64,000 nt of DNA from Viola odorata (taxonomy: Eukaryota > Streptophyta > Magnoliopsida > Malpighiales > Violaceae), in contig OY829540.1 in NCBI GenBank assembly GCA_963691705.1, positions 1,002,001-1,066,000 of the forward strand. The letters are read 5' to 3'. The notes under the pieces were generated by a model. The model was not told the origin of the DNA. It searched no databases and saw nothing but the letters and a program-made list of their open reading frames with translations. Shown here piece after piece: positions 33,594-48,555 of the stretch (positions are counted from its first letter, which is position 1; each line of letters begins with the position of its first letter). The position numbers and the translations under genes were made by a program.

Positions 33594-36500
33594 TCAGAAC
33601 TGGAATAGCATCTCTGGAGTATAGCCAAGCCCTTCAAGGTGAGCTGCCATGGCTTTGTTCATGGGCGGCGGCCCACATCTTAGAACCTGCAGAATGCATA
33701 GTTACAAATTAGTAGGGTTCATACAGGCAACACGTGCACTATCACAAATTTGAGAGACGAACTCAATTCATATACTACATGCATTCCGTACAACAATATA
33801 CCTGGATATCAGATGCTGGTGCTGGCAAGTGTGTCTGAATCATTTCCTTGGATACAAAGCCAACGCCACCATCCCACGTCTCAGGAGGCTGGGGAAGAAC
33901 ATACATTGAGCAACAAAGCAGCTTTTGTCAATCTAACAGTCAGTCACCAATTAGCACATGCCACATTGATATGTACACTCCAATAAGGGTGAGACTTTGC
34001 ATGCATTAGGATAGTGTCATGGTCATGCATGCACCAGCCGCCAACACCAGTTATGAAAGCTCACCCACATGAATCGTGCAAACTGTTTGGTCCCTTTAAT
34101 TTCCAGATTACTATGAATGAAAGCTAGGCTACGCCTTAAACATGTTTTGCTATATGAGGAATCAAAAGTTATTAGACTCATGCATCTCCAGTCAAAGAGA
34201 TGTACTGCAAGTTATTAAAATATGATTCATAAGATTTCTAATCCTATATTAGTCTTTTCTCAAAACACCACACCCTTTGTTAAGAACTTGCGGTAAAGCT
34301 TACTGTGGTTTTTAGATGCAAAATGAGGAACACAACAAAATATGCTGCGCAAACCTGATTTAAAACATAGTAGATTTGGAAGTGGCTAGAGTACTTTTCA
34401 GCAAGGCTGTCCAATTCCTCCTGTAAGTAAGCAATACAGGTTACTTTTATTTATTTACCATAACTAGAGAAACCAACTGTTCAAACTTCTATAACAGTAA
34501 GTAGGTTTGCGTTGCATAACAAAATTACTTTAACAAGCACAGGGCTAACTGGGGCATCAGACAAGGGAACTGACTCCATGATTCTAAAAGAAAAAATCTA
34601 CTAGAAATCACATCAGTTAGTTACATAATAGGGGCATGCGAGTGTTAAAGGGAGTCCAGAGTTCTGCAAGGCTGTTGTGATTATACTCAGCCACATTGAA
34701 AAGGCATCACTTATATAACCTTTAGAAGCTGGAAGGGTAGAAGACTTAAGTAAATAACCCTTTCCTAAAAGTTCCTTGCTTTAAATTCATGTGTTTAAGG
34801 CATTAGAATAGTAAAATATTCAGCAGCCAAAATGCTCAAGTATCTTAATAAGCAAAAGCTTGTGTAGGCACTACAGAAAGTTCCATGATATTCTTAATCC
34901 ACTAAAATAACAGGTTGAGTGATATTCAACTCACTCAGATCTCTCTTCAAAAGAGTTCAGTAATGTGGACCAATTTGTTGGTTTCTAGAGCTCAAACACT
35001 TGAATCCAGTGAGAAATAGCAGGTAGCTTACCCTTAAAAGGATATCATCAACTGTAACATTGGCATAAATGAGATGCACCTTTGTTGCATCTTTTGGGTT
35101 TTCTAATATTGCTCGAGCAACCTGAAGAAGAATGAAGAAAGAACAGAGTTTCTGGATTACCAAAAGTGCTCAATAGAAAAGCTTCGGTTGTCATTTCAAG
35201 CTACCATCTAACAAGAGCATGAATAAACATAACCTCTCAATAACATACTTGGAACATTGGAGTAATTCCAGAACCTCCGGCAAGCATCCCAAATGCTCTA
35301 ACTTGGCCAGGTTGATACCTAAAACGTCCCTGGTACAGATGGGATTCCAAACATGAATGACCCATGAAACAGCCATAACTATTCATACAAGTATATTCAA
35401 TGTGTAATAAAAATAAAAGAAAAACATAATATAGATAAAAGGTTCTCAAGCTAGACCATACACTCCACAAACATCACTAGGAAGAATTTTATAAAGAAAA
35501 GGCATCTACTCAACACAACAAAACTGTAATCTCAAACTAGTAAAGGCACAGATACACCAGATTCATCCCTCCATTCAGCGTATCTGGGACTCGTAGTCAG
35601 CTGCTTCATAACTTAATTGGTCCTGATCATGAAGAATCCAACAAGGTAAACACTGCTTGTCTCAGTTAACAAGGATGTTTGTATAAAAGAATAACCAAGG
35701 ATCCCGATGAGAAGATATGCACCACCTTATAAGTTTCTTTTGAAATACTTGTTGTATAAAAACAGCACAGATCTGCTAAAGACCATACAAAGCGAAAAAC
35801 AATTTCACAGTTCAGTAGAAAAAGTGCATACCTTAGGTCCCTTCACAGAGAGATAATCACCAACTCTCATCTCCCGAAAGTGGTGGGACATCCTTCCTTG
35901 TGGATACATCTATTTACAGAATAATCCAAATCAATATCCACAGCTCATAGGGACCAGAACTAGTATATCCATACATGTACAGATATCTCCTCCGAAAATC
36001 AGGATTAGAGACATAGAGACATATACCTTAATAACTAATTCAAAATGTCCCACATCAGAATCCAATGTAGTTGGGGTGTATGGTTTAATAACCTCTTCAC
36101 CTTGGCTGTCCTTGCCCCTGTGAGGGAAAGCAATCAGCATAAGGGGAAAACAACGATAGGGAAAGGTAAGAATTAAAACAAATTACCAGCAGATGAATTA
36201 AAATCACTCAAAACATTCTGACTGATAAGTGCTTATATCTAGTTTATAAGAAACATATAAATAAAAAGATAAAGGAATCAAGGATTGGCAAAAGATCTGT
36301 TAGAGTAGAACTAATTTTCACCAGAAAGAACATAAAAATAAAATAAAAATTCATGCCAACTAACCTAAACCATTACAACAAGGGTAAATGAGCCAAACCT
36401 GCAACTTATATGTTGTCCAATAGGAAGGCCCAAAGCTGAAGCAGGTGTAGGAAGTGTAAATGTGAACTTGGCCACATTATGGCTTAGCTGAGTGCGCTTG

Positions 36501-36898
36501 ACAAGTTTGAACTCCTTGAAATTCTCAGGATCTAAGCAGCCTGCAAACCATGTCGGAAGATGAACAAGTCATAAAGTTGATACACAGAGCAGAATGGAGA
36601 TAGAGTGGAATGAACTTGATATTAAGCCAGCTGAGATACATTGATTGAATGCAGTAGTGAACATTTGGAACAACCCGGCACCCAATTCAGAAGCACTAAT
36701 AGACAATCTCTTATAACAATGAGCATGCAGGTTCAATCCAAGAAAAAAAGAATAGGAGTACGATTTCATAGAAAAGGTCAAACCTTTGGGCTTCTTGGAG
36801 GACAAGAGGAAAACTGCGCCAATAGCAATAGCCACAACAGCCACAGCTATGCCTACAAGAATCTGAGGATCGAGTGTTTGCAGGAATTCCAAATCCAT
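33594..36898 (-). CDS. CBR1: NADH-cytochrome b5 reductase
   Basis: 280 residues in nine minus-strand exons: 36898-36784, 36540-36399, 36117-36027, 35909-35832, 35329-35249, 35121-35032, 34420-34355, 33888-33802 and 33686-33594. The phases join throughout. The start [10 protein letters not shown] is in a good ACCATGG context; the upstream TTG frame is ignored. A membrane anchor spans about residues 16-37. FAD binding is shown by [11 protein letters not shown] and GRMSHHF, and NADH binding by GGSGITPM and CGPPPMN. The C-terminus is FQF. It passes electrons from NADH to cytochrome b5 at the ER for fatty-acid desaturation. Length matches Arabidopsis CBR1 (281). Nothing unusual. Confidence 0.95.
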
Positions 36899-37881
36899 GG
36901 TAACCAATTTGCGCCAAAAGTTTCCACACCACTGTAAGCTCTTAAATATGGGATTGGGAGGTTTAAGATAGAGTAAGAAACAAGGAGAGGATCAGGAGGA
37001 AGAAGGAAGGGAAGAAAGCAAGGTATAAAGGTGAGCGTTTTAATCTTTTGTAACAGTAGTTTCCTTTCCTTCCTTAGGTGTTGGTTGGTTGCAGGCTTGC
37101 AGCTTCAGCTGCTACTGTTAAGAAAACCAGTTAGGTAAAGAGGAGTGGAGCTTTTGGAGTTTGATGGCGTGTCATTTGATTTTTGAACAACCAATGTGCG
37201 CAACTGGCTCACCTAACCCCCACTGCACACCGTTTTGTCGATTGTGTAGTCTACTTTCATGATTTCTTACTTTCTTATCAATTAATTAATCTTTTTAAGT
37301 TTCAGTTTCTCAATAACTTTCTCAGTATAGTTCGTGTTATTCCTGAAAGTTAAACACTAAAGATAAAATAAGAGAGCCAACGCCAAGGACTAAGGAATCT
37401 AACACAATATAATTTGATTTAAGTATTCTAAATTCAACTAGACTAATTGTTGATTTTCCTAAAGAGTCTAACAACATTTGTTGAGCAGATTGTGTAGGCC
37501 ATCCAATAAAAAAGAAAAAAAGAAAAAAAGTATATCATACATAATTAGGGTTGCATAAACGCATTTGTTAATAAAAAAATTCATTCCAAGTACTAAATTA
37601 AATTAAAATACTGGAATATTCAACACTTGTAACATTTTTTCACCATCTAAAAGGACCAAGACACAGAGACTGCAAACGCCGCCTTACTTTTCTTTTCTTT
37701 CTTGGAATGTAACAAACAAAAATGTGAAATCTGGGAAACCATTTGGTCGTTCAGCTTCCGGGGGACAGCACTTGCCCCATTTTTTTCAAGAGCGCCAGAT
37801 TATCCACATCAATGGACACTGACCAGATTTATTTGTGTTAATTTATACCAACACGGTCACCACTTTCGTCGAAGAGTAGTG
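36899..37881. other. Intergenic between CBR1 and the XRN gene
   Basis: Leader and promoter of CBR1 up to about 37100, then AT-rich DNA without coding signal. Confidence 0.4.
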
Positions 37882-40800
37882 CTACACCGTCTCCTTTTCC
37901 TGGGTTGTCCTCCTTTTCTTGTTGGATTCCGTTAACTCCAATCCATCCAATCCGCATGCAGACTTTTAGATTCTCCTTGCTTCCCAAGAATCCCACACTT
38001 AACCAATCCTGCACCTGCATAATTACTACTGCCTTGTTTCCTCGACACAACATCATCCCTGGCATGCGTGGATTTCTTTGTGTCTACACCAACATGGTCA
38101 CTATTCTCTCGTTTTAAGGAAACATGAACACCTGCTTTCTTGAGATCATTATTGGAAACACCACCAACTGGATTACGTTCCCTTTCTCTGCCTCCTCTAT
38201 GCGTCTTCTTCCCAGGCTTTGCTGACTCGAGCTGATATGCATGCTGGCTATCCGATTCTCCTTGCTTCCTGAGAATGCCAGACTCCACCACACCTTCACC
38301 TGCATAATCACCACCATCCCTTTGTTTCAATTGTTTTAAGCAAACAAGACCATCTGACTTCTGAAGAACCTTGTTCGGGACGGGGTCTGATTTCTCAGGA
38401 GTGTTGTTTGAGATTGGGACACCCATCTATTTCACCCCTCCTTTTCTTTGGTCTTTGCTTTTTCTTCTTGGGTTCTGTTAAGTCCAGCCCCACTACATGC
38501 TGACTATCAGATTCTCCTTGCTTCCCAAGATTCCCAGATTGCACCACATCCCTTGTTTCGCGGGAACAACATTAGCAAATTTCTCAACAATGTTTGGGAC
38601 AACAGGCTCTGGTTTTGTGGGAGTCTTCTTTATGACACAATCGGGAACAGAAGTGCTAAGTACAACAGCATCAGGTCCTGTCCTTTTCTTTGACTTAGAC
38701 CAGCTTCGTCTCTTTTTCCTGGATATTACTTCTGTTTTTACTTCCAACACATCATCCGCACGCCCATTTTTCTGCTCCATATGCGTGGAATTCTGGAAGC
38801 TGTTGGCATGGTTGCAACTGTCCAATTGTTCATCATTCTTACTATGACCACCAACACCTTCATTTGACTACCTATCTTCTGAGTTCGCTTTCTTTTTCTG
38901 GAATTAGCTCCTGTGGCTATTCCCATACCATCTGCAACAGCACTACATTTTTTCCTATTATTGAACTTCATGCCTGTTTTCCTTTCCTCTCCTCCACCAA
39001 CTGCATGGTCATTGCAGCGGTTAAACAGTTCCCAGATAGTAGAACTCTTCAATCTCTTTACGTTGGAGTTAAAGAAACTGTTGCTGGTAATGTCTCTTGT
39101 TTTTCTAAATTTATCGTCAACGCAGTGTTTAGAAACAAGCTGATAAGCCAGTTTTGCCAGATGAGGGCCTGCTATAGAATTGGGGATTGACCTACAACAA
39201 ATGCAGCATATAGAAAATAAATAATAAGCACTAAGGAGATGGCTAAGGAAAGAAGGGGAAGCAAAAACACAGCTAAGGAGGGTTTACATTAAATGAGATG
39301 AAAAGAAAAAGAAAAAAGGAAGTTATTACCTTTTCAAAAATACACGTCCAAAACTAGCTGTTTCATGCCAGAGAACATGTGACTGTGAAATATCCTTCTT
39401 GGTCACCGTCTGATACAGGGGGGGAAAAAGAATGTTAAATATTAATATTTTAGGCAGATCCAATTAGCTTTTAGAGTATCTGCAAATAGGTTAGCCCAAA
39501 AAATGGCTACACATTTTGGCAGCAGAACTTTAGCCCTGAAGTTTAGTTTAGTGTTGTGCAGTTTATATTACACACCTTTCTAGGCAGGATCACTCCATCA
39601 GGTAGCCTTGGAATGTGAGAATGAAATGAAGGGCATTGGTAGAAGACAGATCTGCAACAGACAGGAAACTTGAAGAGACTACATGTAAGCAGTAGCGTTT
39701 TAAAGTGAACTTCATCATGCCAGGAACTTACATCACTTTGTTATTCTCAATCATCTCCACATTGCTGATCGGTGAGCAAACTTTCACTGGCACTTCCAGT
39801 TTACCAGAAACGGAAACGTATCCATTCATCCCACCACTAGAAGACCAAGATATACTTAATTGTCAGAAGGACTTCAGATATAGCAAGAAAAAATAATGGA
39901 TCATGATTTCCATAGACGGGTAAAAATTTTCAACAAAATTTCTACGAAAAGTTGCAAATTGATAGCACCATCATATTCAAATAATGGTAGGCAATGAGAC
40001 AGGCTGATTATCAAGAATATGCTGGAAAACTATCATTTAGTCTTTTCATATGCAGTGTAATAGATTATGATGGGAGAAACTAAGGTAGTAGTGAACCAGA
40101 TGCAACAACAACCATTTTAAACAAGGTATTGATTTTCTAAACGATAATGATTGCCATCTGAATTTTTCAAGTTCAGTATAATTCTAACTGTTATTATCAT
40201 AATACTCTGAGCATTTTTCACCTGATTTTTGGATCAATTTCCAGTTTGATGGCAGCCTCTGGGGAATTGGAATGCTCATTCGACTGGTCAAAAGGAATTA
40301 TCGTAGCAGGCAATGGGTGCGAAATATGAAGGGACAGGATGTCTGGGCCCAAACTATTTCTCTCTCTCTCCATCCTGGAGACGATTATTTATTAGAAACT
40401 TCAGAAGAATGTGATTTAGTATTTCATACCGATTTTATTGGAACATTGCATGTGAGGCATCCTTAAAACACAAGGGAAATAATTTCAATGTATCATATGT
40501 GCTGGGGTGAGTAAGGTGAAAAGTGTCAAGGATTAAAAATGCAAATAAACTTGGGATAATATGCTTCACACAAAAAAGAAAACTTCGGTAACGTGCTGCA
40601 CCAGATCCAAATTCATATGCAATTGCTGAATGGGCTCTCTTTTGGAAAGAAAAAAAACCTTATTATTAACATGCAAGTAGAGAAATGATCCGTGACCGAG
40701 GGCCGCTAAACTAAGTCAAATAACAGGTATTACCTTCAAAGTATGCTCCACTTTCACAATCTCAGCAATGAGGCGAGACTCTTCAATGAATGGCAATTTG

Positions 40801-42784
40801 CAAATAGCCTGGCAATTGCAGAAGACAATATAGCAAAGGGAATGACATTTCAGTCACAAAGAATATAAAGGGAAATAAAGGCAACTATAGGAACAAAAGC
40901 ATATTCGGTGGTTCATCAATCCAAAAATAACTACCTGCCAAGAAAAACGTTTTCCATTCATATCAAGCTCAAAATCTGCCAGGACATTTAATGATCTTGC
41001 ACGTAAGTACATTATGACTGACAAAATAAATATCAATGCAAAATAGAGATGTAGAAAAATAATCTACCTGTGGGATAAAAGTCCAATATAGGTGATGATG
41101 CATCAGTCATCAATTTCCTGTAATACAATGGGAGAGCATGTGCACTGCAAGCGCACCAATCTGGTCAAATCTTGATCAGATGGACTAAATCAGATAAAGA
41201 AATGGAAGAGGAAGTGAAACCTCGCAGCAGGCAAGACACCCATTAGTTGATCAAAGGGCTTGAAAGGTTCCCCTAGCACAAAATTAATCTCCAACTGATC
41301 CAAGCCATAAAAATCCGAAGCAAATGGTGCATAATGATAAGGGTAGAACCTACAAGTGAAACCATTGTGCAATATTAACGTATTAGACTATGAAGAGCAA
41401 ATCTACTCGAGTCTAAACAATAGAAACATGCTAGAAAAAGGATTAAAAAAAGCAAGCCTGACGATTAGCTTATTATTTTTACTGATAGGCTGACCGCACC
41501 CCCTTACTAAGTGGGTGCGTAGGACTATTTTAACCCACAAACACCCCTACTCCTCACCTCCACTCTTAAAGTCTTAGGAATGCTAACTGCTAAGCTAGCA
41601 CTAACGCTTATGTCATACTTCTTGCAATCACCAACATATGAATGAAGATCCCTATAGAAAAGATTCAGAAGGCATTTGTGAAACATGAAAATCAAGGAAG
41701 ATGCTTAAAATTTGCCAACTCAAAGATTTCAGTGCTGTATACTCAAAAGGAAAATTCTCAAAGTACATGCAGCAAATTGCAAAACGTATTTATTGCATCA
41801 GAATGCTTCATCATATAACGGCAGGAACTAAGTGTGATTACAGATTTGTGGACATAGAAACAAGCAAGCCTTACGTTGACTGGTAAACAAAAGGCAGAAT
41901 TTAGATTCTCAAAAAGTTTATTCTTTCTTAACATCAAAAGAGTTTTTGTGACAGAGAGTTGGTTGGAGGTTCTTCAATTGGAGAAAATACATTTAGACAC
42001 TTCTACAAACAGAGTACAGATTTCAGAAGTATGTTATTCTTGAATTTTGCAATTGAGTAGCTCTAGGGTTACAATTATTTTCACTTGACTTTTTTACTTA
42101 AAATGTAAAAATGGCGCTCAATTATGCACGTGGTATTTAACTATAGATCACCAATCACATGTTGTCATATGAGTTAGTAAACTATGCCAGCATATATGTT
42201 CTTGTATCCCTTGCTTTGTAGTTTAAAGTTTCAAAATGAAGGCAGCTGTGATACATGATTCCATATGATCATCAGTAAGTTAAATACCAACCCTAGTCTG
42301 GATCCCCATATACATCAAGCTCACAGAATGTTGACCTTGTCTAGAAAATTAAAGGGATCTTATGCAATTTTCATAATGCGAAGACAATGAACCACATACC
42401 ACTGCCAAGAGCACAATCCATCATAATAGTAGCGCATGACCCAACAAATCCCTTCTATATACTTAAAAACCTACACAGGTAGCAACCAAGAAATCAATAA
42501 TATAAAGAATTAATTAGAACAGATTACAAACTATATAGGAAATGAACCAAAAATTGGTTATGTCAGAAGAAAACAATAATGTATAATGGTACCAAATAGC
42601 CTACCATGTACGCACATAGTCAGAAGCAACAACCCTGCCACATAGGCGCAAATTCAGAAGCAAACACCATTTACAGATATAGTACAGGAGAAACTGGAAC
42701 CAGATGCATTGAGAAACTTCTCTCACAGCATAAATTTTTGCTCACCTTCATCCTTCATAGACCTTAATTATCTTTGGCCAATTC

Positions 42785-42895
42785 AACATAGAAAACCAGG
42801 GTTCCTTCCAAAATCACAGTTTTTTAACTAATGAACTTCCAACATAGAAAACCAGGGTTCCTTCCAAAATCACAGTTTTTAACTAATGAACTTCC
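42785..42895. repeat. 56-bp tandem duplication in an XRN intron
   Basis: Unit 42785-42840 is repeated at 42841-42895 with a single T-run length difference. Both begin AACATAGAAAACCAGGG. Confidence 0.9.
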
Positions 42896-45162
42896 ATTTT
42901 AGTTCTTGGTCCATAAAATTTCTAGAATCAGAATGAATTTCAGACTTCCATTGCCAGTTTACACACCAAAACCAAAATTATTCATGTTGAGCACAACAAC
43001 ACCAAACCATCAGACTTTCTGTCCTAGTTTATCCAAAACTATGGTTTTAATTTTCAGTTTCCAAAACTAGGAGATAACTTAGACTTGAAGGTGTTTTTGG
43101 TTCCAAAACTGTGGTTACAAATTGGTGAACAAATGTATTTCGGTTTCCAAAACAATGATTTTTAGTTGAATTATTGAAGTCAAAGAAAATAGAAACACAC
43201 CTGAACACATAAAAAGGCATATTTCAGATGTTACTCTACAGAATAATTCATAAATTTGCATAGAAGAGATAACTGACACAGCAAATAGACAGCTTGCAAA
43301 GCAGAATTTAACAGCTCATCCTCACCGCATGTCTCCTAATCCTCAGGCGCTCATCCTCAGACTTGGCCTCAAATTTTTCTGCATTTAACCACTTCTTCCA
43401 TCCCTCTTCTCCTAGGTTGATATGTCAAAGGCACAGGCGAATGAGGAAGTAAAAAAAAACAGTAAGACTGCCCTGCATGCTAAAGGAAGATATAAAGAAA
43501 CTTGACAGCCAACCTTGTCCACTATAGCATTAGAGCCAAAGTCTATAGAAGTTGATCCATCTGTTTTCATGGTACTGGGCTGCTTTTGTGATGGGTAAAG
43601 ACGTAAAATTTACTCATTAGCAATAATTTCCATGCAACATAAAGCTGAAATCAACATTTGAGAACCTGAATTGCACCACACTCACATTTTGTGGATCTTG
43701 ACACACAGTTTCTGCTCCTGGCTCATGAGAACTCTTGCTTCCAGTTCCAGAAGGAAGCAGTGCTTTTGAAGTATTAGAGACACAATTTCCTTTAGAAAAC
43801 CGTTGAAAGTATCTCTCTTTTTCATGCTGAACCTGAAAAGACAGGACATAACATGGGAATAAAGTATTGGAGATTCCTATATACTTACAAAGCATAGACA
43901 AGGGGGAAATCAGAAGGGGAAAGTTTTCTGTAATTTTAACCCAGCCCCCACTTTGCAACTTTGCAAGTGAAGGGCAGGGGTACTACTCTGACAAAAACAG
44001 AGCTTTTAGCAATGCAAAATTATTTTGACAAGCAAGATGCAAAGCAGATCAGAGAAACATATCCAAAGTATGCCAACAAACGAAAGCAATATATAATAAA
44101 AATATACCTGCTTGCATCTTCTAAAGATTCCACATTCATGAGATCCCAAGGCTTGTATAAAGTGCTCCACTCGTGTCAAATTTATCTAAAAAATTAAGTG
44201 AGGAAAAGGAATTCAAATTGATCTGATAGATACGGCAAGATTATTCTACAAATTAGAAGATAAAAATAAATAAAAGTTATAGGACAATCCTTCTAGAGCC
44301 TATCATGTAAAACTAAACAACTTGATCTTCTCCTGTATGCTTACATTGCTCTCACTCCAGACCAAAAGAGTGATTAATATATCTATCTGAGGATTCCTGG
44401 ATGCTAAAGGCTGATAAACTAAACCAACTAAATACATTAAATAAACCATCCGTAAACACGTACATTAAATAAGAATTCCTCAAACATATTTGAGAAAGGT
44501 CAGGTTTTGTGCACCAAACCATTAGCACCAAAAAAGAAGAGCTGCCAGCGTCACTTACCTAGAAAGAATTAGTTAGGTAGCCACCCATTTGAACAAATTC
44601 CTGCTTGTAAACCACCATGAGCAAGTCGATAGCCCCCTATCAAATCAGCAATGACTAAAAATTCAGCAAACCAAATAGGATGTAATTGTGAGAATGGAGA
44701 ATAAAGAAGTGATCAGGAAAAAGGCCCAACCTCAGATATTTCCAGTGATGGTATATGTGGCAAAAAATCATTCCCAACAAACACACACGTGAAGGCAAAA
44801 TCATCAATCATACGCTCTACATCAGGTTTTGATGTCAAACCTGGGATTCTCATGTCATATGCTAAATACTCCCTTAAAATTGCAATGTTGAAAAACTGAA
44901 ACAAAAGAGAGCAGAGGAATAACAGAAACATGAGTAAATTAGAATGCCATATGAACCATTCAAATCATTACATAAATACAACAGAGTTTCAGAATAGCAT
45001 CTTAAATTTCCTAACTCCCACTTAAGAGCTTTAGAGTCGGAGAACAGCTAATGCTTAAAAGTTCCATGTGTCAAATCCTAGGCTCTTGAACCTTTTAAGA
45101 AGTTCAAATCAAGTAGCCAGCCTAACTCAAGCCATACGTTTTATGCATATATACATTTAGAT

Positions 45163-45440
45163 ACTACTCCTTTGTCTCAAATTAATTGACCATTTTGGGG
45201 TTTTTGCTAATCTCAAATTAAATGACTTTTAACTACTTTTTAGGTGACTTTTTGTCTAACTTTACTAATTTACCCCTTATTATTAAGGAGAGATGGTTAG
45301 TGAGAGTAATAAAGTAAGTAAATTAGAATAAAACAAGAAGGGTACTAGTGTCAAATACAAACTTAAAAGTGACTTCCTTGGTATGTGTAAAACACCAAAG
45401 AAGTCATTTAAAAGTTTGCTGAGTAGTGGTATTGGCACTG
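45163..45440. mobile_element. Possible Stowaway-like MITE remnant in an XRN intron
   Basis: The left end TACTACTCCTTTGTCTCAAA resembles Stowaway termini, followed by ATTAATTGACC. The right end is diverged; only AAGTCATTTAA-like pieces are inverted. The boundaries are not secure. Confidence 0.3.
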
Positions 45441-46148
45441 AACACAGTATTGGAATTATGTCCATACAATCCGATAGGCATTTCCACATTCTTCTACCTG
45501 CTTTAAACAGCCCAAGAAGCAGACAATTCATGTTTACCGACATTGCTTTTCTCCAATCTATTTTGGCCTAGCCTTTGCATGGTATACCCGAGTATGGCCT
45601 CTTTTGACATAATATTTCTTCCCCATAAATCTATTTACCACAAACCAGGAGGTAGAATGAACAAAAATAATGAATGACAATACATCTATTTTCCCTTTTC
45701 TGCACTATATTAGGCTCAGTGAATGATATAGTATGAGGATAAATTACAGTTAATCAAAACTCGAATGACAGAAGAATAACCTGAAAATTGAGACTGAAGA
45801 TATAGTCATCTAGTGTCTCACAAACTTCTGTCACTTGCTTTGAATCTTGATGTTTTTTCTCCCCACCCCTAAATTTGTTTCTTTTTCTTCTTTCATCTTT
45901 CCTGCCCTGCTTCTGGACATCCTATGACAAAAGCAAAAAAGATGAGACACACCCTGCATTCGCTGTTTTCATTAATGCAACTGCAACAAACTTCAAGCAA
46001 GAAGTTCATTCATAAAGGCAATGCACAAACCTCTCTTAGAATTGAGAAATGAATTTCATGAGCAGCCAGTCTGAGCATGATGAGATCAGCATCCTAAAAA
46101 TAGACAAATATTGAGGTGATGTTATAGGGCCAGATGTATCTAAAGTTA

Positions 46149-46307
<159 letters not shown>

Positions 46308-48555
46308 CTAAGAATACATGTCAGTTACAGAAGGGGAAATTAAGAGGGAGAAGACAAGACTAATGGTCGAAAAAATTTACCCTACCTTTATCCCTGCCAC
46401 CCTGGGTCACCATTCAACCTAAAACTTATGTAATAATGAAGAGCAGATGACAACAAATCCATGAACTCAGTTCCGGGTGTGATTACATTTGAGTCCATCT
46501 TCCTCAGTTGTTCAGGGGAAGCAGATTTTTCTTCAGCAGATTCCAAGACACTCTCGCAACCGTTTGACAACAAGGCCTGATGCAAAACAAAGTGTTAATG
46601 ATTTTGCAAAATTTGAAATTCCAAGAAGTCGGATATTCATTATCGGTGAGCGAGAACTCACTTGTTCAGCTGCATCTTTAGCAGCCCTGAAACGTCTAGA
46701 GCGTTGCTGATTCATCTTAGCTCGCGGAGCAACACCATCTGCGAGAAGCTGGAGCAATTAGAGACTAATCCATGCGTTGCCCAAAGGCAGGCTGCTCATT
46801 ATAATAAAAGTATTGTTACCTATTGACAAGAATAAAAGCTTGCGAGGCCTGACAATAGAGAAGTTGTCAATGTACTTGAAAATAGAAGCAAAAATTTCAT
46901 CATAAGAAGGAGCGGGCTGCTTCAGTTCAACAGAAGCAGAAAAAACTGGTATAAGTTGATGAAATTGAACAAATGGTGATACTATAAGAGAAGTAAAAAA
47001 GAAGAAGCAAGCACACATACGAGGCCCTCAGGGTGGAAGCAAGGGTGAATGATGCCATTCATGTCGAGATGGAGATTATCGAACTCCACACCATTTGGGT
47101 TGGCGAGGTAAGTGTTGACTGGGACCTCAACACCGTTCACCATGGCCACCCTTTCTTTTCATTAGCCTCCACCACCGTCCGCGGATATTTCTCCACCAAC
47201 CATCGGTAGAACGCCGGTATTCCCATATTAATTCTTCACTCGGGTAATTTGCGATAGTAAATTTGTTCTTACTGTTCTTTCCTATCTCATTACAATTCAA
47301 TTCCCCGCCGCTCCACCGGTGGGTTTTGTAGGTTTCTTTCTTTCTTTCTTTTTAACGGTTGTAGATGTCACGCATCTGGGCCAAGGCCCATTAGATGGAT
47401 TCAACTCAAATCCAGCGGAAGCCCATGGTCTCAAATTCAATAAGTTTCGGTAGGAAACTGATCTTGATTCGGTAAGGTCTCGTGTGGGATAGAAATCTTG
47501 TTTTGGTTATTAGTAGGGGTGTAACCGGTCCGGTTTGGTCCGGTTTTGGGCTTAGAACCGGACTGAACCGGAAATATCCGGTTCTATCCGGCCTGGAATC
47601 GGACAGAATCGGAAATTTCCGGTTCTGTCCGGCCTGGAACCGGACAGTTCGGTCTGGTTCCGATTCCGGTTTTTTTAAAAAAAAATTAATTAATTAAAAA
47701 ATATATTATATAAAAATATTCAATAAAATCCTGCTGTAATCGCCTATAACCAAAACCAATAAAATCTGCTGCAATCGCCTATAATTTAAACACATTAACT
47801 CACAATTATAATCCAAAAATATATATATCCAGAGAATCATATTGCACCAAATCATTTAGGATTTTGAATGAAAAAACTAGGAGGGGCCCTCTTTTCCCTT
47901 CCTTCAGTATTCCTGGCATGAATCCAATGCATCCCTTTTCTCAAACAGAACAGGTATTGATATAGATCAAACACAAGGATTTTTTGCACCGAAAGGATCA
48001 TTTAGGCTCTGTTTGGGAGTCTGGGTTGGGTACCCAACCCAGCATTCCCAAACTGAAATGGGTTGAATGGTGTTTGGTAAACACCATTCAACAAATGAAA
48101 ATCTCAAATTTTGGGTGGCCAACCCAGGAAAATAGCTGGTAAGGGAATGGGCCGAATTTGGCCATTCTGAAGATGAGGATTTGGCCATTTTGCGGGATGG
48201 AGGGTCGAAATTATTTGGACAAAAATAACCTCAATGTCCTTTGATAATTACGATCCATACCACATATTTAATGTTGAAAATTATCCTCATTTCCCTCATT
48301 CTCCCCTCTCCCTCAAATTCTAGGGTTTCAGTCGCAACTCCCTTCCTCCTCTCTTCTTCTTCCTTCACGGTGGGCTTCCTCATCTCCTGACGGGAATGGT
48401 TGTAAAATCAATCGGCATGTGATCAATTTCAAGTCTGGTACGGGTGCAGTTGGGATTTATGGGGGAAATTGGGGATTTTTTTAGTTAGTTTGCATCATCT
48501 CCGTTGGAATACCCCAGCAATTTCCACATCTTCAACCTTTCTTCAAACCCTAGCC

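Noticed and set aside
41486..41520. Hairpin CGCACCC...GGGTGCG in an XRN intron as an RNA gene
   Set aside because: A seven-base stem is too short and has no supporting context.
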